Of a DNA stretch of 64,000 nucleotides, positions 1-7,958 are shown one piece after another. The stretch comes from Aurantimonas manganoxydans SI85-9A1 (GTDB taxonomy: Bacteria; Pseudomonadota; Alphaproteobacteria; Rhizobiales; Rhizobiaceae). How positions within the stretch are numbered: the stretch's first letter is position 1; each line of letters starts with the position of its first letter. The stretch is taken from NCBI RefSeq assembly GCF_000153465.1, contig NZ_CH672387.1:895180-959179 (forward strand). Reading direction: 5' to 3'. Both the position numbers and the translations under genes were made by a program. The notes under the pieces were generated by a model. It saw only the letters and a list, made by a program, of their open reading frames with translations. It was not told the DNA's origin and did no database searches.

Positions 1-351
1 GCCGGTGATGCCGACGGCGCCGAGGATGACGTTGCCTTCGCCGCGGACCAGGACGCCGCCCGGCACCGGCACCAGCACGCCCTTGGCGAGTGCGTTCATC
101 GACTGGATGAAATAGGGCTGCTGCTCGGCCCGCTGCCAGATCGCCCGCGAGCCCATGCCCATGGCGATGGCGCCATTGGCCTTGCCCATGGCGATGTCCG
201 GGCGCATGCGCGACGAGCCGTCGGCGCGCTCCAGCGCGATCAGCGCGCCGCCGGCGTCGAGAACGGCGATGGTCAGCGGCTTGAAGCCCTTGGCGGCGCC
301 CATCTTCATGGCCTCGGCGATGATGATGCGGGCCTTGTCGAGTGTCAGCAT
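1..351 (-). CDS. GlcG/HbpS (DUF336) family heme-binding-like protein, C-terminus outside window
   Basis: The translation from the ATG at 349-351 begins MLTLDKARIIIAEAMKMG and continues through AVLDAGGALIALERADG and GNVILGAVGITG, the conserved pattern of GlcG/HbpS-like proteins. These are small alpha/beta proteins; some bind heme and others accompany glycolate or aldehyde oxidation genes, so the substrate cannot be assigned. All 117 codons in the window are open and no stop is reached, so the gene is cut by the left window edge just before its usual C-terminal end. Family assignment is fairly secure, function is not. Confidence 0.8.
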   Translation of the reverse strand, partial: MLTLDKARIIIAEAMKMGAAKGFKPLTIAVLDAGGALIALERADGSSRMRPDIAMGKANGAIAMGMGSRAIWQRAEQQPYFIQSMNALAKGVLVPVPGGVLVRGEGNVILGAVGITG

Positions 352-405
352 GGTGTTTCCCTCCGAATGGATTGCGCCCGGCAGATAGCACAGGCGGGGA
401 GGGAG

Positions 406-747
406 TCACCTATTGGCGGAGGACGCGTCGCACGGGGCGGGGTGGTTGGTGAAGCGCACGCCGGCCTCGCCGGGACGGCTCCAGATCAGCTCGACCTCCT
501 GGGTGGTCCCCTCGGCGAGATCCTGCAGGAGGAAGATGCGCGGCAGATCGACATCGACGATGAACTGCAGCCGGGCGCCGGTCTCGGAGCGGTCGATCAT
601 GGCGCAATCGGCGATGACGGCGTTGCGCATGGAGAGGACGCGCTGGGGCCGCAGCCGCGTGCGCACCCGGCGGGCGCTGCGCTTGTCGCGACCCTGAAAG
701 CCGGTCGCCTTGCCCCATCTGGCCAGCAAACTGCCCATTGCTTTCAC
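406..747 (-). CDS. PilZ domain protein
   Basis: Small protein of about 113 residues with the two c-di-GMP contact elements of PilZ domains: an arginine-rich RxxxR-type stretch (RRVRTRLRP) followed by the D-x-S-x-x-G motif in DRSETGARLQF. PilZ proteins bind cyclic di-GMP and modulate motility, polysaccharide or protein partners. I chose the GTG at 745-747 because AAGGA lies about nine bases upstream; a TTG at 763-765 and an ATG at 736-738 are alternatives in the same frame. It may respond to the GGDEF-EAL enzyme at 17395-19293, but that link is inference. No operon partner is evident. Confidence 0.75.
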   Translation of the reverse strand: MKAMGSLLARWGKATGFQGRDKRSARRVRTRLRPQRVLSMRNAVIADCAMIDRSETGARLQFIVDVDLPRIFLLQDLAEGTTQEVELIWSRPGEAGVRFTNHPAPCDASSANR

Positions 748-874
748 CGCGTCTGTTCCTTGCAATCAGTATCGCCGAGATTCCTTAACCGGGCACAACC
801 CGGCCGCTGGAATCCGGCGGAAAACCGCGTCCTGTGGTCGCAGCCGGCCGGCTGCTCGCCGGCCCCTCTCCGGT

Positions 875-2161
875 TCAGGCGAAGCGGCGGGCGGCGTCGA
901 TGGCGAGGCCCAGGCCGACCGAGCCGAAGGCGTCGGACTGGGCGATGCGGGCGGCGGGAAAGCGGGCGGTGGCGGCGGCGCGCACGGCCGGCACCTGGGC
1001 GCCGCCGCCGGTCAGGATCACCGTCTCGATCGCCTGCGGCCCGACACCGGCCGTCGTCAGCGCGTCGTCGATGGCGCCGCGTATGCGGCCGACCAGCTCC
1101 GCGGATGCGGCCTCGAACTCGGCGCGGGTGGCGGGCGCCTCCAGAAGCAGGCCGAGCTCCTGCAGCCGGATCGTGGTCGCGTCGGTCTCGCTGAGGGCGA
1201 TCTTGGCGTTCTCGACGGCGCCGGCGAGGCGATGGCCCGAGCGGTGGACGAGCAGATGCTCGAAGCGGGCGAGCTTCTCCGGCTCGGCGGCCTCGCGGGC
1301 GAGACCGCGAATGTCGCGCAGGATCTTGGCCGTATAGAGCGTGTTGACCCGGTGCCAGGTGGCCATGTCGTTGAAGTACCAGACCGGCAGGCGGCGCTTG
1401 CCGTCGGCGGTGTGACTGCCCATGCCGAGGCTGGGCATGACCCGGGCGAGCGACAGCACCCGGTCGAAATCGGTGCCGCCGACATGAACGCCGGTCGAGG
1501 CGAGGATGTCGTCCAGCCGGTCGCCGGCGGCGGATCTGGCGCGCTCGGGCGACAGGCGCACCACCGAAAAGTCCGAGGTGCCGCCGCCGATGTCGACCAC
1601 CAGGGCGAGCTGCTCGGCCGCGATCCGGCTCTCGTAGTAGAGCGCGGCGGCGACGGGCTCGAACTGGAATTCGATGTGGCGGAACCCCTCGGCGCGGGCG
1701 GCGGCGGCGAGCTGGTCCTCGGCGGTCTGGTCGGCGCCCGCATCGTCGTCGATGAAATGCACCGGCCGGCCGAGCACGACGCGGTCGGTGGCGACGGCGT
1801 CCGGCCCGCCCTCGCTGCGGGCGGCCTCGGCCTCCAGCTTTCCGCGCAGATGTTTCAGGAAGCGGCCGATCAGCGCCTCGAAGCTCATGCGCTGGCGCCC
1901 GATCGGGGTGGTCTCGGCCATCAGCGAGGTGCCGAGGATCGACTTCAGCGCCCGCATGAAGCGGCCCTCGGCGCCGTCGACATATTCGAAGATGGCGGCG
2001 CGGCCAAAGTAGGTGCCGCCATCCTCGAGGCTGAAGAACAGCGCCGAGGGGATGGTCGGGCTGTCCGCCTCGACCGGCACCAGCGCCGGCGCGCCGCCGG
2101 GCGCAGCCAGCGCCAGGGTGGAATTGGTGGTGCCGAAATCGAGGCCGGGAAAGCGGGGCAT
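875..2161 (-). CDS. yegD: Hsp70-family protein, YegD type
   Basis: About 428 residues, close to the length of E. coli YegD, which lacks the substrate-binding half of DnaK. The actin-like ATPase motifs are visible: phosphate 1 near the N-terminus (LDFGTTNSTLA), phosphate 2 (VVDIGGGTSDFSVV), a VGGTDFDR segment and an adenosine motif (LTGGGAQVPAVR). The protein is expected to be a cytoplasmic ATP-binding chaperone-like factor; its client is unknown. The start ATG at 2159-2161 (MPRFPGLDFGTTNS) was preferred over upstream in-frame codons because family homology begins there. It stands alone, divergent from nothing obvious, with a long gene-free stretch upstream. Confidence 0.88.
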   Translation of the reverse strand: MPRFPGLDFGTTNSTLALAAPGGAPALVPVEADSPTIPSALFFSLEDGGTYFGRAAIFEYVDGAEGRFMRALKSILGTSLMAETTPIGRQRMSFEALIGRFLKHLRGKLEAEAARSEGGPDAVATDRVVLGRPVHFIDDDAGADQTAEDQLAAAARAEGFRHIEFQFEPVAAALYYESRIAAEQLALVVDIGGGTSDFSVVRLSPERARSAAGDRLDDILASTGVHVGGTDFDRVLSLARVMPSLGMGSHTADGKRRLPVWYFNDMATWHRVNTLYTAKILRDIRGLAREAAEPEKLARFEHLLVHRSGHRLAGAVENAKIALSETDATTIRLQELGLLLEAPATRAEFEAASAELVGRIRGAIDDALTTAGVGPQAIETVILTGGGAQVPAVRAAATARFPAARIAQSDAFGSVGLGLAIDAARRFA

Positions 2162-2840
2162 TCGTGAAACTCGCGGAAGGAATCGGCCGCGCGCCCGGAA
2201 CGGGACGGGGCGCAGGCAAAACAGTCGGGCAGGGCGGGACGGCGAATCGGAAGCCGCGGTGTCTAGCCGATGCACGGCCCAAGATGAAGGCGCGCGGACG
2301 TATTTCCGCGCCCGATCCGGGCCGGAGCCTGACAGGCCCGTCTCCCGCGCCGGCGGCCGGGGGCCGTTTCGGCGGGATCGTCTGGCCGCCCGGGTCGCCG
2401 CCACGGGGCGGAACGGGCGACGGCGCGCCGGAGGCGAACCCTCCGATGGTTTGGTCTTACGGTCCGCCTCCGGCGTGCCGCGCGGTGGGTGCCGGAAACG
2501 CGGGCGGGGTCTCGTCACCCGTCCGCTGCCGAACCATTCCCCCGCCGCCGCCGGCTGATGCCAGGGCGAAGGGTTCCGGGAAGGTGCCGGCAGGAGCACG
2601 ACCTCCCGCCCGGCAACGTGCCGCCTTCCCCGCAGAACGGAAGGCCGGCTCGGCCGTCACCGGCCCGGTTCCGCCGCTCCGGACGCGACATGAACCGGCA
2701 CCGCCCGCCAGGATTGCTCCCTTGGCCCCCGAACGATCCCGGTGATCATTCGCGCCCGTTTCGCGGGCCGGCGGTGAAAGGATGATGCGGGAGGTGGGGG
2801 AGGGTGGGGAGAAGTTTTTGTTGGGGGTGGGGTGGGTTCC
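2162..2840. other. Intergenic stretch without a convincing gene
   Basis: Nearly 700 bases of very GC-rich DNA upstream of the yegD-type gene. Open frames occur on both strands but their translations are proline/arginine/glycine-rich without recognisable motifs or good ribosome binding sites. I see nothing I can support as a gene here. It should contain the yegD promoter. Confidence 0.6.
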
Positions 2841-2870
2841 CCTCGTGGTTCGACAGGCTCACCATGAGGG
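2841..2870 (+). repeat. Dispersed repeat copy 1 (core TTCGACAGGCTCACCATGAG)
   Basis: One of several near-identical copies of an about 30-base intergenic repeat. The outer parts are inverted (CCTCGTGG at the left end, CCATGAGG at the right), giving an imperfect hairpin. Similar TTCGACAGGCTCA elements are common between genes in alphaproteobacterial genomes. Confidence 0.75.
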
Positions 2871-2929
2871 GGCGGAGGAGGGCGTGCTCAGACTGAAAGT
2901 GTTGGGCGGGATGCAGAACGATGTTGACA

Positions 2930-3007
2930 GCTGCCGAGGGTTTTGCCATGTCATAAACATTGGTGCCGAACCGCGCCAAATTCCGCCCGGCTCTGCCGGG
3001 TTTTTTT
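2930..3007 (+). ncRNA. Candidate small RNA ending at an intrinsic terminator
   Basis: A TTGACA hexamer at 2924-2929 is followed about 60 bases later by a strong intrinsic terminator, with no coding sequence on this strand upstream to account for it. A short transcript is therefore possible. The -10 element is poor at the expected spacing, so the 5' end is uncertain. No RNA family was recognised. This is inference from an orphan terminator. Confidence 0.3.
2986..3007 (+). terminator. Intrinsic terminator
   Basis: A perfect stem CCCGGC (2986-2991) and GCCGGG (2995-3000) with a TCT loop is followed directly by seven T residues. No plus-strand gene precedes it. Confidence 0.8.
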
Positions 3008-3031
3008 ATGATCGGATGAAACCCGGCCCTA

Positions 3032-3223
3032 ATGTCCCCAGACTTCTGGGTTCTGGTCGGCCTCTCGATCAACGCGCTGACCCTGTCGGTCAACTTCCTC
3101 AGCTTCTGGTACTCTGCACGTCGTCCGGCCGCGCGAAAGCGCGCCCGTATTGTCGAGCGCGAGCTGCGTTTTGGAAATTGGATCGTCTGGAAAGCGCGTG
3201 ATCGAGAGACTACCAGCTCCTAG
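3032..3223 (+). CDS. Possible small membrane protein
   Basis: Open frame of 63 residues that starts at an ATG shortly after the terminator. The N-terminal third (FWVLVGLSINALTLSVNF) could form one membrane helix, and the remainder is basic. There is no strong ribosome binding site and I recognise no family. It may be a chance frame; it is listed because a hydrophobic helix followed by a basic tail is typical of real small membrane proteins. Confidence 0.3.
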   Translation: MSPDFWVLVGLSINALTLSVNFLSFWYSARRPAARKRARIVERELRFGNWIVWKARDRETTSS

Positions 3224-3460
3224 CGCCCTCCTGCGCCCGCTTTCATTTTTAAATGACGGGAACGAATGATGACGCACGCCTATAGGTCTGGGTGAAACGA
3301 ACCTGCCAACTCTGTTTCAGTGCTTAATGCGGCGTATGAGCAGCACACAATGAGCTTTGCTCTTTGCCCATCCGGTCCGTCCGCAAACCTCACAGCACGG
3401 TCCTTCTCCTTGCGCACCTGACCCGGTTCATCCGGTGGCTCTGGTACCGGGACCCGCGAA

Positions 3461-3700
3461 CTACCCCCCAACGAAAACGATCACTACGACCAGTGCGGCG
3501 ATCCAGACGAACAGGCCGAGCCAACCTGCCATGTTGGATTCGACCAGTATGCGGCCATCGGTCTCGTGTCGGAAACCGAACCAATTGAAGCCGCCCTCAC
3601 TGCTGCGGAGCGTCTGAACCCTGAGCTTGCCGAAACTCAGGGCGGGCAGCAGGAGTCGGGCGGTGGTGTAGCCGACGACGTCGCCTATCATGTCGAACAC
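3461..3700 (-). CDS. Small single-pass membrane protein, unknown function
   Basis: 79-residue protein with a soluble N-terminal part (residues about 1-57, including ARLLLPALSFGKLRV) and a C-terminal hydrophobic helix (GLFVWIAALVVVIVFVGG). A GTG start at 3698-3700 is preceded by GAGGA about nine bases upstream; an internal ATG three codons later is possible. The C-terminal anchor would place the N-terminal part on one face of the inner membrane. No function is inferred. The good ribosome binding site and clear topology make this more credible than the surrounding short frames. Confidence 0.55.
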   Translation of the reverse strand: MFDMIGDVVGYTTARLLLPALSFGKLRVQTLRSSEGGFNWFGFRHETDGRILVESNMAGWLGLFVWIAALVVVIVFVGG

Positions 3701-3744
3701 GGTTGGGTATCCTCATCGCTGGCTGGCAGCTGGTGCGTTGTCGT

Positions 3745-3770
3745 CATGGTTCGACAGGCTCACCATGAGG
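3745..3770 (+). repeat. Dispersed repeat copy 2
   Basis: Copy of the TTCGACAGGCTCACCATGAG repeat in the same orientation as copy 1, between the small membrane protein gene and the GIY-YIG gene. Confidence 0.75.
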
Positions 3771-3795
3771 GTGCAGGGACCGGGGGCTGGTTGCG

Positions 3796-4125
3796 TCAGT
3801 CAAGCGTGGCGGGTGGCTGGCGGCGGAGGTCCGGGCCGGTGCGGGTGGCGGCGAGGGCGGGGAGGCGGTGGTAGCGCCGGGCAATCAGCGCTTCCTTCTT
3901 GGCGCGGGTCCAGCCCTTGATCTGTCGCTCGCGGGCGATGGCGTCGAGCATGCGATTGTAGGTTTCGGTGAAGACCAGGACGACGGGGCGGCGTTTGCGC
4001 GTGTAGCCATCATAGAGGCCCTCATTGTGCTCCCACAGCCGGGCGTCGACCGGCTGCTTCGTGAGGCCGGTGTAGTAGGAACCGTCGGCGCAGCGCAGGA
4101 TGTAGACCGTGGCTTCGAGCGGCAT
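3796..4125 (-). CDS. GIY-YIG domain protein (YhbQ/UPF0213-like)
   Basis: 109 residues. The GIY-YIG nuclease core is visible: TVYILRCADGSYYTGLTKQP supplies the two aromatic/glycine motifs, and KGWTRAKKEALI is the typical C-terminal element of the small bacterial UPF0213-type proteins. Such proteins are predicted nucleases with no established pathway. The ATG at 4123-4125 (MPLEATVYIL) was chosen because homology begins there; upstream in-frame ATGs would run through the repeat array at 4200-4256. The gene often occurs in multiple copies in alphaproteobacteria among repeat-rich intergenic DNA, as here. Confidence 0.85.
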   Translation of the reverse strand: MPLEATVYILRCADGSYYTGLTKQPVDARLWEHNEGLYDGYTRKRRPVVLVFTETYNRMLDAIARERQIKGWTRAKKEALIARRYHRLPALAATRTGPDLRRQPPATLD

Positions 4126-4199
4126 GGGCTGGTCCCGGTCTGGTGGCGGGGTGCGCTCGTGGGGAGCGCTTTGGTGGGAGCGCGCGTCGGCGGGCTGAT

Positions 4200-4256
4200 C
4201 CTTCGGCAGGCTCATCCTTCGACAGGCTCACCCTTCGACAGGCTCAGGATGAGGGA
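4200..4256 (+). repeat. Tandem cluster of three dispersed-repeat units
   Basis: Three abutting partial copies of the repeat core (CTTCGGCAGGCTCA, CTTCGACAGGCTCA, CTTCGACAGGCTCAGGATGA) lie head to tail. The tandem form suggests local expansion of the dispersed repeat. Confidence 0.75.
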
Positions 4257-4298
4257 TCTGGCGGGGCGAGGCAATCGGGGTTGGACGTTGGTGCGTCA

Positions 4299-4329
4299 CC
4301 CTCGTGGTTCGACAGGCTCACCATGAGGG
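4299..4329 (+). repeat. Dispersed repeat copy 4
   Basis: Full-length copy, nearly identical to that at 2841-2870 and in the same orientation. The remaining DNA between 4330 and 4683 contains no gene I can support. Confidence 0.75.
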
Positions 4330-4683
4330 TGAAGGGGATGGCGTGCCGGCTCTAGCGGCCTGCGCGGTTCGCGCCTGGACGATAGACGTGAGGGGCGGGG
4401 AAGGCCGAGGGCGCTGCCAGCGTGCCTGGGGCCTTGGGGGGCTGGGGCCCGGGAGCCCGGGAGCCGGACGTAACCGAACGCCGCCACTTCGTTGCAATGG
4501 GCGGCGTGAGCCTGCGGAGGTCTACTTGCGCTGCCAAGTGTGCTGCTGCGGACCGCACTGCGGCCGACCGCATTGCTAGAAGGTCGCCGGCGTCAACTTG
4601 CGTGCAATTGCGTTAAGCAGTTGCGGTCGTGGGATCGTTCCGGGTGCGGCAGCACTTGTCATCTAGACGCGGCGGTTCAGGAA

Positions 4684-4716
4684 CCCCTCATGGTGAGCCT
4701 GTCGAACCACGAGGGG
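4684..4716 (-). repeat. Dispersed repeat copy 5, inverted
   Basis: The repeat core in the opposite orientation (CTCATGGTGAGCCTGTCGAA), twelve bases beyond the lepA stop codon. Its hairpin potential may help end lepA transcription, though there is no T-run. Confidence 0.75.
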
Positions 4717-4727
4717 TGCCCGGCGCC

Positions 4728-6548
4728 TCAGCTGTCCATCTTCAAAGCAGCGATGAAGGCTTCCTGGGGGATGTCGACCTTGCCGAACTGGCGCATGCGC
4801 TTCTTGCCCTCTTTCTGCTTGTCGAGGAGCTTGCGCTTGCGGGAGGCGTCGCCGCCGTAGCATTTGGCGGTGACGTCCTTGCGCAGGGCCGAGATGGTCT
4901 CGCGGGCGATCACCTTGCCGCCGATCGCCGCCTGGATCGGGATCTTGAAGAGATGGTTGGGGATCAGCTCCTTCAGCTTCTCGCACATGCCCCGGCCGCG
5001 GCGCTCGGCCTGGTTGCGGTGGACCAGCATGGAGAGCGCGTCGACCGGCTCGCCATTGACCATGATCGACATCTTGACGAGGTCGCCCTCGCGGTAGTCG
5101 GCCATGTGGTAGTCGAAGGAGGCGTAGCCCTTGGAGATGGATTTCAGCCGGTCGTAGAAGTCGAAGACCACCTCGTTGAGCGGCAGCTCGTAGGAGACCA
5201 TGGCGCGCTTACCGACATAGGAGAGGTCGGTCTGGTTGCCGCGCCGCTCCTGGCACAGCTGCAGGATGTTGCCGAGATAGTCGTCGGGGGTGAGGATCGT
5301 GGCTTTGATCCACGGCTCGTGGATCTCGGCGACCTTCATCACGTCCGGCATGTCGGCCGGATTGTGCAGCTGGATGGTCGAGCCGTCGGTGAGCTTGATG
5401 TCGTAGACGACCGAGGGCGCGGTGGCGATGAGATCGAGGTCGAACTCGCGGGACAGGCGCTCCTGGACGATCTCGAGGTGCAGAAGCCCGAGGAAGCCGC
5501 AGCGGAAGCCGAAGCCAAGGGCGGCCGAGGATTCCATCTCGTAGGAGAAGCTGGCGTCGTTGAGCCGCAGCTTGCCCATGGCGGCGCGCAGCTCGTCGAA
5601 ATCGGAGGCGTCGACCGGGAACAGGCCGCAGAAGACGACGGGCTGGGCCGGCTTGAAGCCCGGCAGCATGGACGTCGTCTGGCGCTTGTCGTCGGTGATG
5701 GTGTCGCCGACGCGGGTGTCGGCGACTTCCTTGATCGAGGCGGTGATGAAGCCGAGCTCGCCGGGGCCGAGCGCCTCGACCTGGACCATGGCGGGGGTGA
5801 AGACGCCGACCCGGTCGACCGGGTAGCGGGCGTCGGTGCCCATCATGCGGATGGTCTGGCCCTTCTTCAGCTCGCCGTCGATGATGCGCACGAGGACGAT
5901 GACGCCGAGATAGGCGTCGTACCAGCTGTCGACCAGCATCGCCTTGAGTGGCGCCTTGCGGTCGCCCTCGGTGGGGGCGGGCAGGCGGTGGACGATGGCC
6001 TCCAGCACGTCCTCGATGCCGAGGCCGGACTTGGCCGAGATCATCACCGCGTCGGAGGCGTCGAGGCCGATGACCTCCTCGATCTGCTCCTTGACCTTGT
6101 CGGGCTCGGCGGCCGGCAGGTCGATCTTGTTGAGGACCGGGACGATCTCGAGATTGGCGTCGAGGGCGAGATAGACATTGGCCAGCGTCTGCGCCTCGAC
6201 GCCCTGGGCGGCGTCGACGACCAGCAGCGCGCCCTCGCAGGCGGCCAGCGAGCGCGACACCTCGTAGGCGAAGTCGACATGGCCGGGCGTGTCGATGAGG
6301 TTGAGGACGTAGGTCTCGCCGTTCTTCGCCGTGTAGTGCAGGCGGACGGTCTGGGCCTTGATGGTGATGCCGCGCTCGCGCTCGATATCCATCGAGTCGA
6401 GGACCTGGGCCTTCATGTCGCGCAGTTCCAGCCCGCCGGTGGACTGGATCAGCCGGTCGGCAAGGGTCGATTTCCCGTGGTCGATATGGGCGACAATCGA
6501 GAAATTGCGGATGTGGTCGAGGGGCGTATTCGCGGGCATGGTGCTCAT
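4728..6548 (-). CDS. lepA: Elongation factor 4 (LepA), translational GTPase
   Basis: 606 residues, as expected for LepA. GTPase motifs are intact: P-loop [15 protein letters not shown]3 DTPGHVDF and G4 NKIDLP. The C-terminal LepA-specific region is complete ([18 protein letters not shown], ending [17 protein letters not shown]). LepA acts on the ribosome during biogenesis or under ionic stress. The start at 6546-6548 ([17 protein letters not shown]) is preferred; MPANTP three codons later is also possible, while longer upstream extension lacks homology. The gene is monocistronic here. Confidence 0.97.
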   Translation of the reverse strand: MSTMPANTPLDHIRNFSIVAHIDHGKSTLADRLIQSTGGLELRDMKAQVLDSMDIERERGITIKAQTVRLHYTAKNGETYVLNLIDTPGHVDFAYEVSRSLAACEGALLVVDAAQGVEAQTLANVYLALDANLEIVPVLNKIDLPAAEPDKVKEQIEEVIGLDASDAVMISAKSGLGIEDVLEAIVHRLPAPTEGDRKAPLKAMLVDSWYDAYLGVIVLVRIIDGELKKGQTIRMMGTDARYPVDRVGVFTPAMVQVEALGPGELGFITASIKEVADTRVGDTITDDKRQTTSMLPGFKPAQPVVFCGLFPVDASDFDELRAAMGKLRLNDASFSYEMESSAALGFGFRCGFLGLLHLEIVQERLSREFDLDLIATAPSVVYDIKLTDGSTIQLHNPADMPDVMKVAEIHEPWIKATILTPDDYLGNILQLCQERRGNQTDLSYVGKRAMVSYELPLNEVVFDFYDRLKSISKGYASFDYHMADYREGDLVKMSIMVNGEPVDALSMLVHRNQAERRGRGMCEKLKELIPNHLFKIPIQAAIGGKVIARETISALRKDVTAKCYGGDASRKRKLLDKQKEGKKRMRQFGKVDIPQEAFIAALKMDS

Positions 6549-6691
6549 GCCGCGCGATATAGAGATTTGTAACGGTTCTTGGAAGCGCCGTTTCGCATGG
6601 ACGGCCAGCGCGCAGGGCAGATGTGGCCGCGAAGGCGCGGCGGCGGACACCGAAGTGCCGCCGCCGCCAAGCTCAGGATGGGGCGTTCAGC

Positions 6692-7099
6692 CTAGTCGCA
6701 GAGGGTGACCGGGCCGACATCCACGCAATCCCTGCGGCGATCCCGCCGCCGCCGACGCCGCCTGTGCCGCTCGCGCCGCCGCCGCCTGCGCAGGTCACGC
6801 CGCCGTTCGCGCCGATGCCGCCGCCGCCGCCGACGACGCCTGCGCCTGCGCCGCCGATCGTCGCGGTACTGGGCGACCTCGTAGCTGCCATCGTCCTCCC
6901 CGTCGGGCAGGGCCGGATCCGGATCGGGCTCCGCCGCATCGGCCGGGGCCGTCAGGATGACCGACGGGGCGACGAGCGCCAGACCGCCGGCCACGCCGAG
7001 ACCGATCAGGAACCGGCGGCGCGACGGCTCGGCGGTGTCCTCATCGGGTGGCCCGGCATCACGCCGTCCGGCTCCGTATTTCCAAAACATCCATTGCAT
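6692..7099 (-). CDS. Tat-exported protein with extremely arginine-rich C-terminus
   Basis: 135 residues. A twin-arginine signal (SRRRFLIGLGVAGG, residues about 26-40) is followed by a hydrophobic helix and a likely cleavage site after ADA. After an acidic spacer (EPDPDPALPDGEDDG) the last 60 residues consist mainly of arginine, with a run of fourteen R at about residues 80-93, and end CVDVGPVTLCD. Arginine-rich tails like this have been labelled protamine-like in rhizobial annotations, but no role is established. The opposite strand is open and proline-rich; the Tat signal supports this strand. The ATG at 7097-7099 has GGA in front. Confidence 0.65.
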   Translation of the reverse strand: MQWMFWKYGAGRRDAGPPDEDTAEPSRRRFLIGLGVAGGLALVAPSVILTAPADAAEPDPDPALPDGEDDGSYEVAQYRDDRRRRRRRRRRRRRHRRERRRDLRRRRRRERHRRRRRRRDRRRDCVDVGPVTLCD

Positions 7100-7381
7100 G
7101 CTGTCCTCCAAGTCGACGCCGCCTGGGCGCCGTGCTGCCAGCTTCGAGCATGACCGGTGCGGCAATCCGGTCGGCCAGGCAGCGCTGCCAGAAGGAAGAC
7201 ATAGATGTGTGAGAGAAATGGTCCAGTCAAAAGCGTCATATTTTGAAGGAGATGCTCGCGGCGTCGGCATATTGTTCCGCAGGGGAATGACGGTGATTGC
7301 TGCAATGTCATGTGGCGGGACGGCGATTCCGGGCTCTCGGGTCGGCAATGACGGCATTCTGCGCCGTGCAGGCGGCGCCTG

Positions 7382-7858
7382 ATGGGGTTGGAGATCGAGC
7401 GCAAGTTCCTGGTGGCGCATGCCGGCTGGCGGGCGCAGGCCGTCGGCGCGGTGCGGCTGGAGCAATTCTACCTGTTCAGCCGGGAGGACGCGTCCGTGCG
7501 GGTGCGGATCCGCGATGGCCGGGCGGCGCGGCTGACGATCAAGACCGGCCGGGACGGACTGTCGCGCGGCGAGTTCGAATACGACATTCCGCTGCAGGAC
7601 GCGGTGGAGCTGCGCGAGAGCCGGGTCGGCAAGCTGGTGGAGAAGACCCGCCATATCGTGCCGCTGGAGGGGGGCTGGCAGGCGGAGGTGGATGTCTTCA
7701 CCGGGACGCTGGACGGGCTGGTGATGGCGGAGATCGAGCTGAAGACCATGGACGATGCGCCGCCGTTGCCGGATTTCCTCGGCCGCGAGGTGACGGGCGA
7801 TCCGCGCTATTTCAACGCGCAGCTGGCGGTGGAGGGACGGCCGCCGGCCGAGGCATGA
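7382..7858 (+). CDS. CYTH domain protein (triphosphate tunnel metalloenzyme)
   Basis: 158 residues beginning MGLEIERKFLV, which carries the ExExK signature (E4, E6, K8) of CYTH/TTM proteins. Alternating charged strands follow (VRVRIRDGRAARLTIK, WQAEVDVFTG, VMAEIELK), the residues lining the triphosphate tunnel. Bacterial members hydrolyse inorganic triphosphate or other triphosphates with a divalent metal. It lies 100 bases upstream of a CHAD gene on the same strand; CYTH and CHAD domains are often fused or adjacent and linked to polyphosphate. The pair is probably cotranscribed. Confidence 0.9.
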   Translation: MGLEIERKFLVAHAGWRAQAVGAVRLEQFYLFSREDASVRVRIRDGRAARLTIKTGRDGLSRGEFEYDIPLQDAVELRESRVGKLVEKTRHIVPLEGGWQAEVDVFTGTLDGLVMAEIELKTMDDAPPLPDFLGREVTGDPRYFNAQLAVEGRPPAEA

Positions 7859-7958
7859 GACGGCGCCGGCTTGGCAGGCGGCGACCCGGCGCCATCTTCG
7901 CGAAGGCGCGGCCGGCGAGGTCGGCGCGCCGCAGATCCGATTCGAAGGTGCAGATGCC

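Noticed and set aside
2457-2745. Short open frames upstream of the yegD-type gene
   Set aside because: No ribosome binding site, no motif and strongly biased composition on both strands.
4629-6572. A 647-codon plus-strand frame opposite lepA
   Set aside because: Antisense shadow of lepA; the product is acidic and repetitive without recognisable domains.
6623-7153. Proline-rich plus-strand frame opposite the arginine-rich protein
   Set aside because: CGG/CGC arginine codons read in reverse give proline and alanine. The Tat signal on the minus strand and the absence of a signal or motif on the plus strand decide the case.
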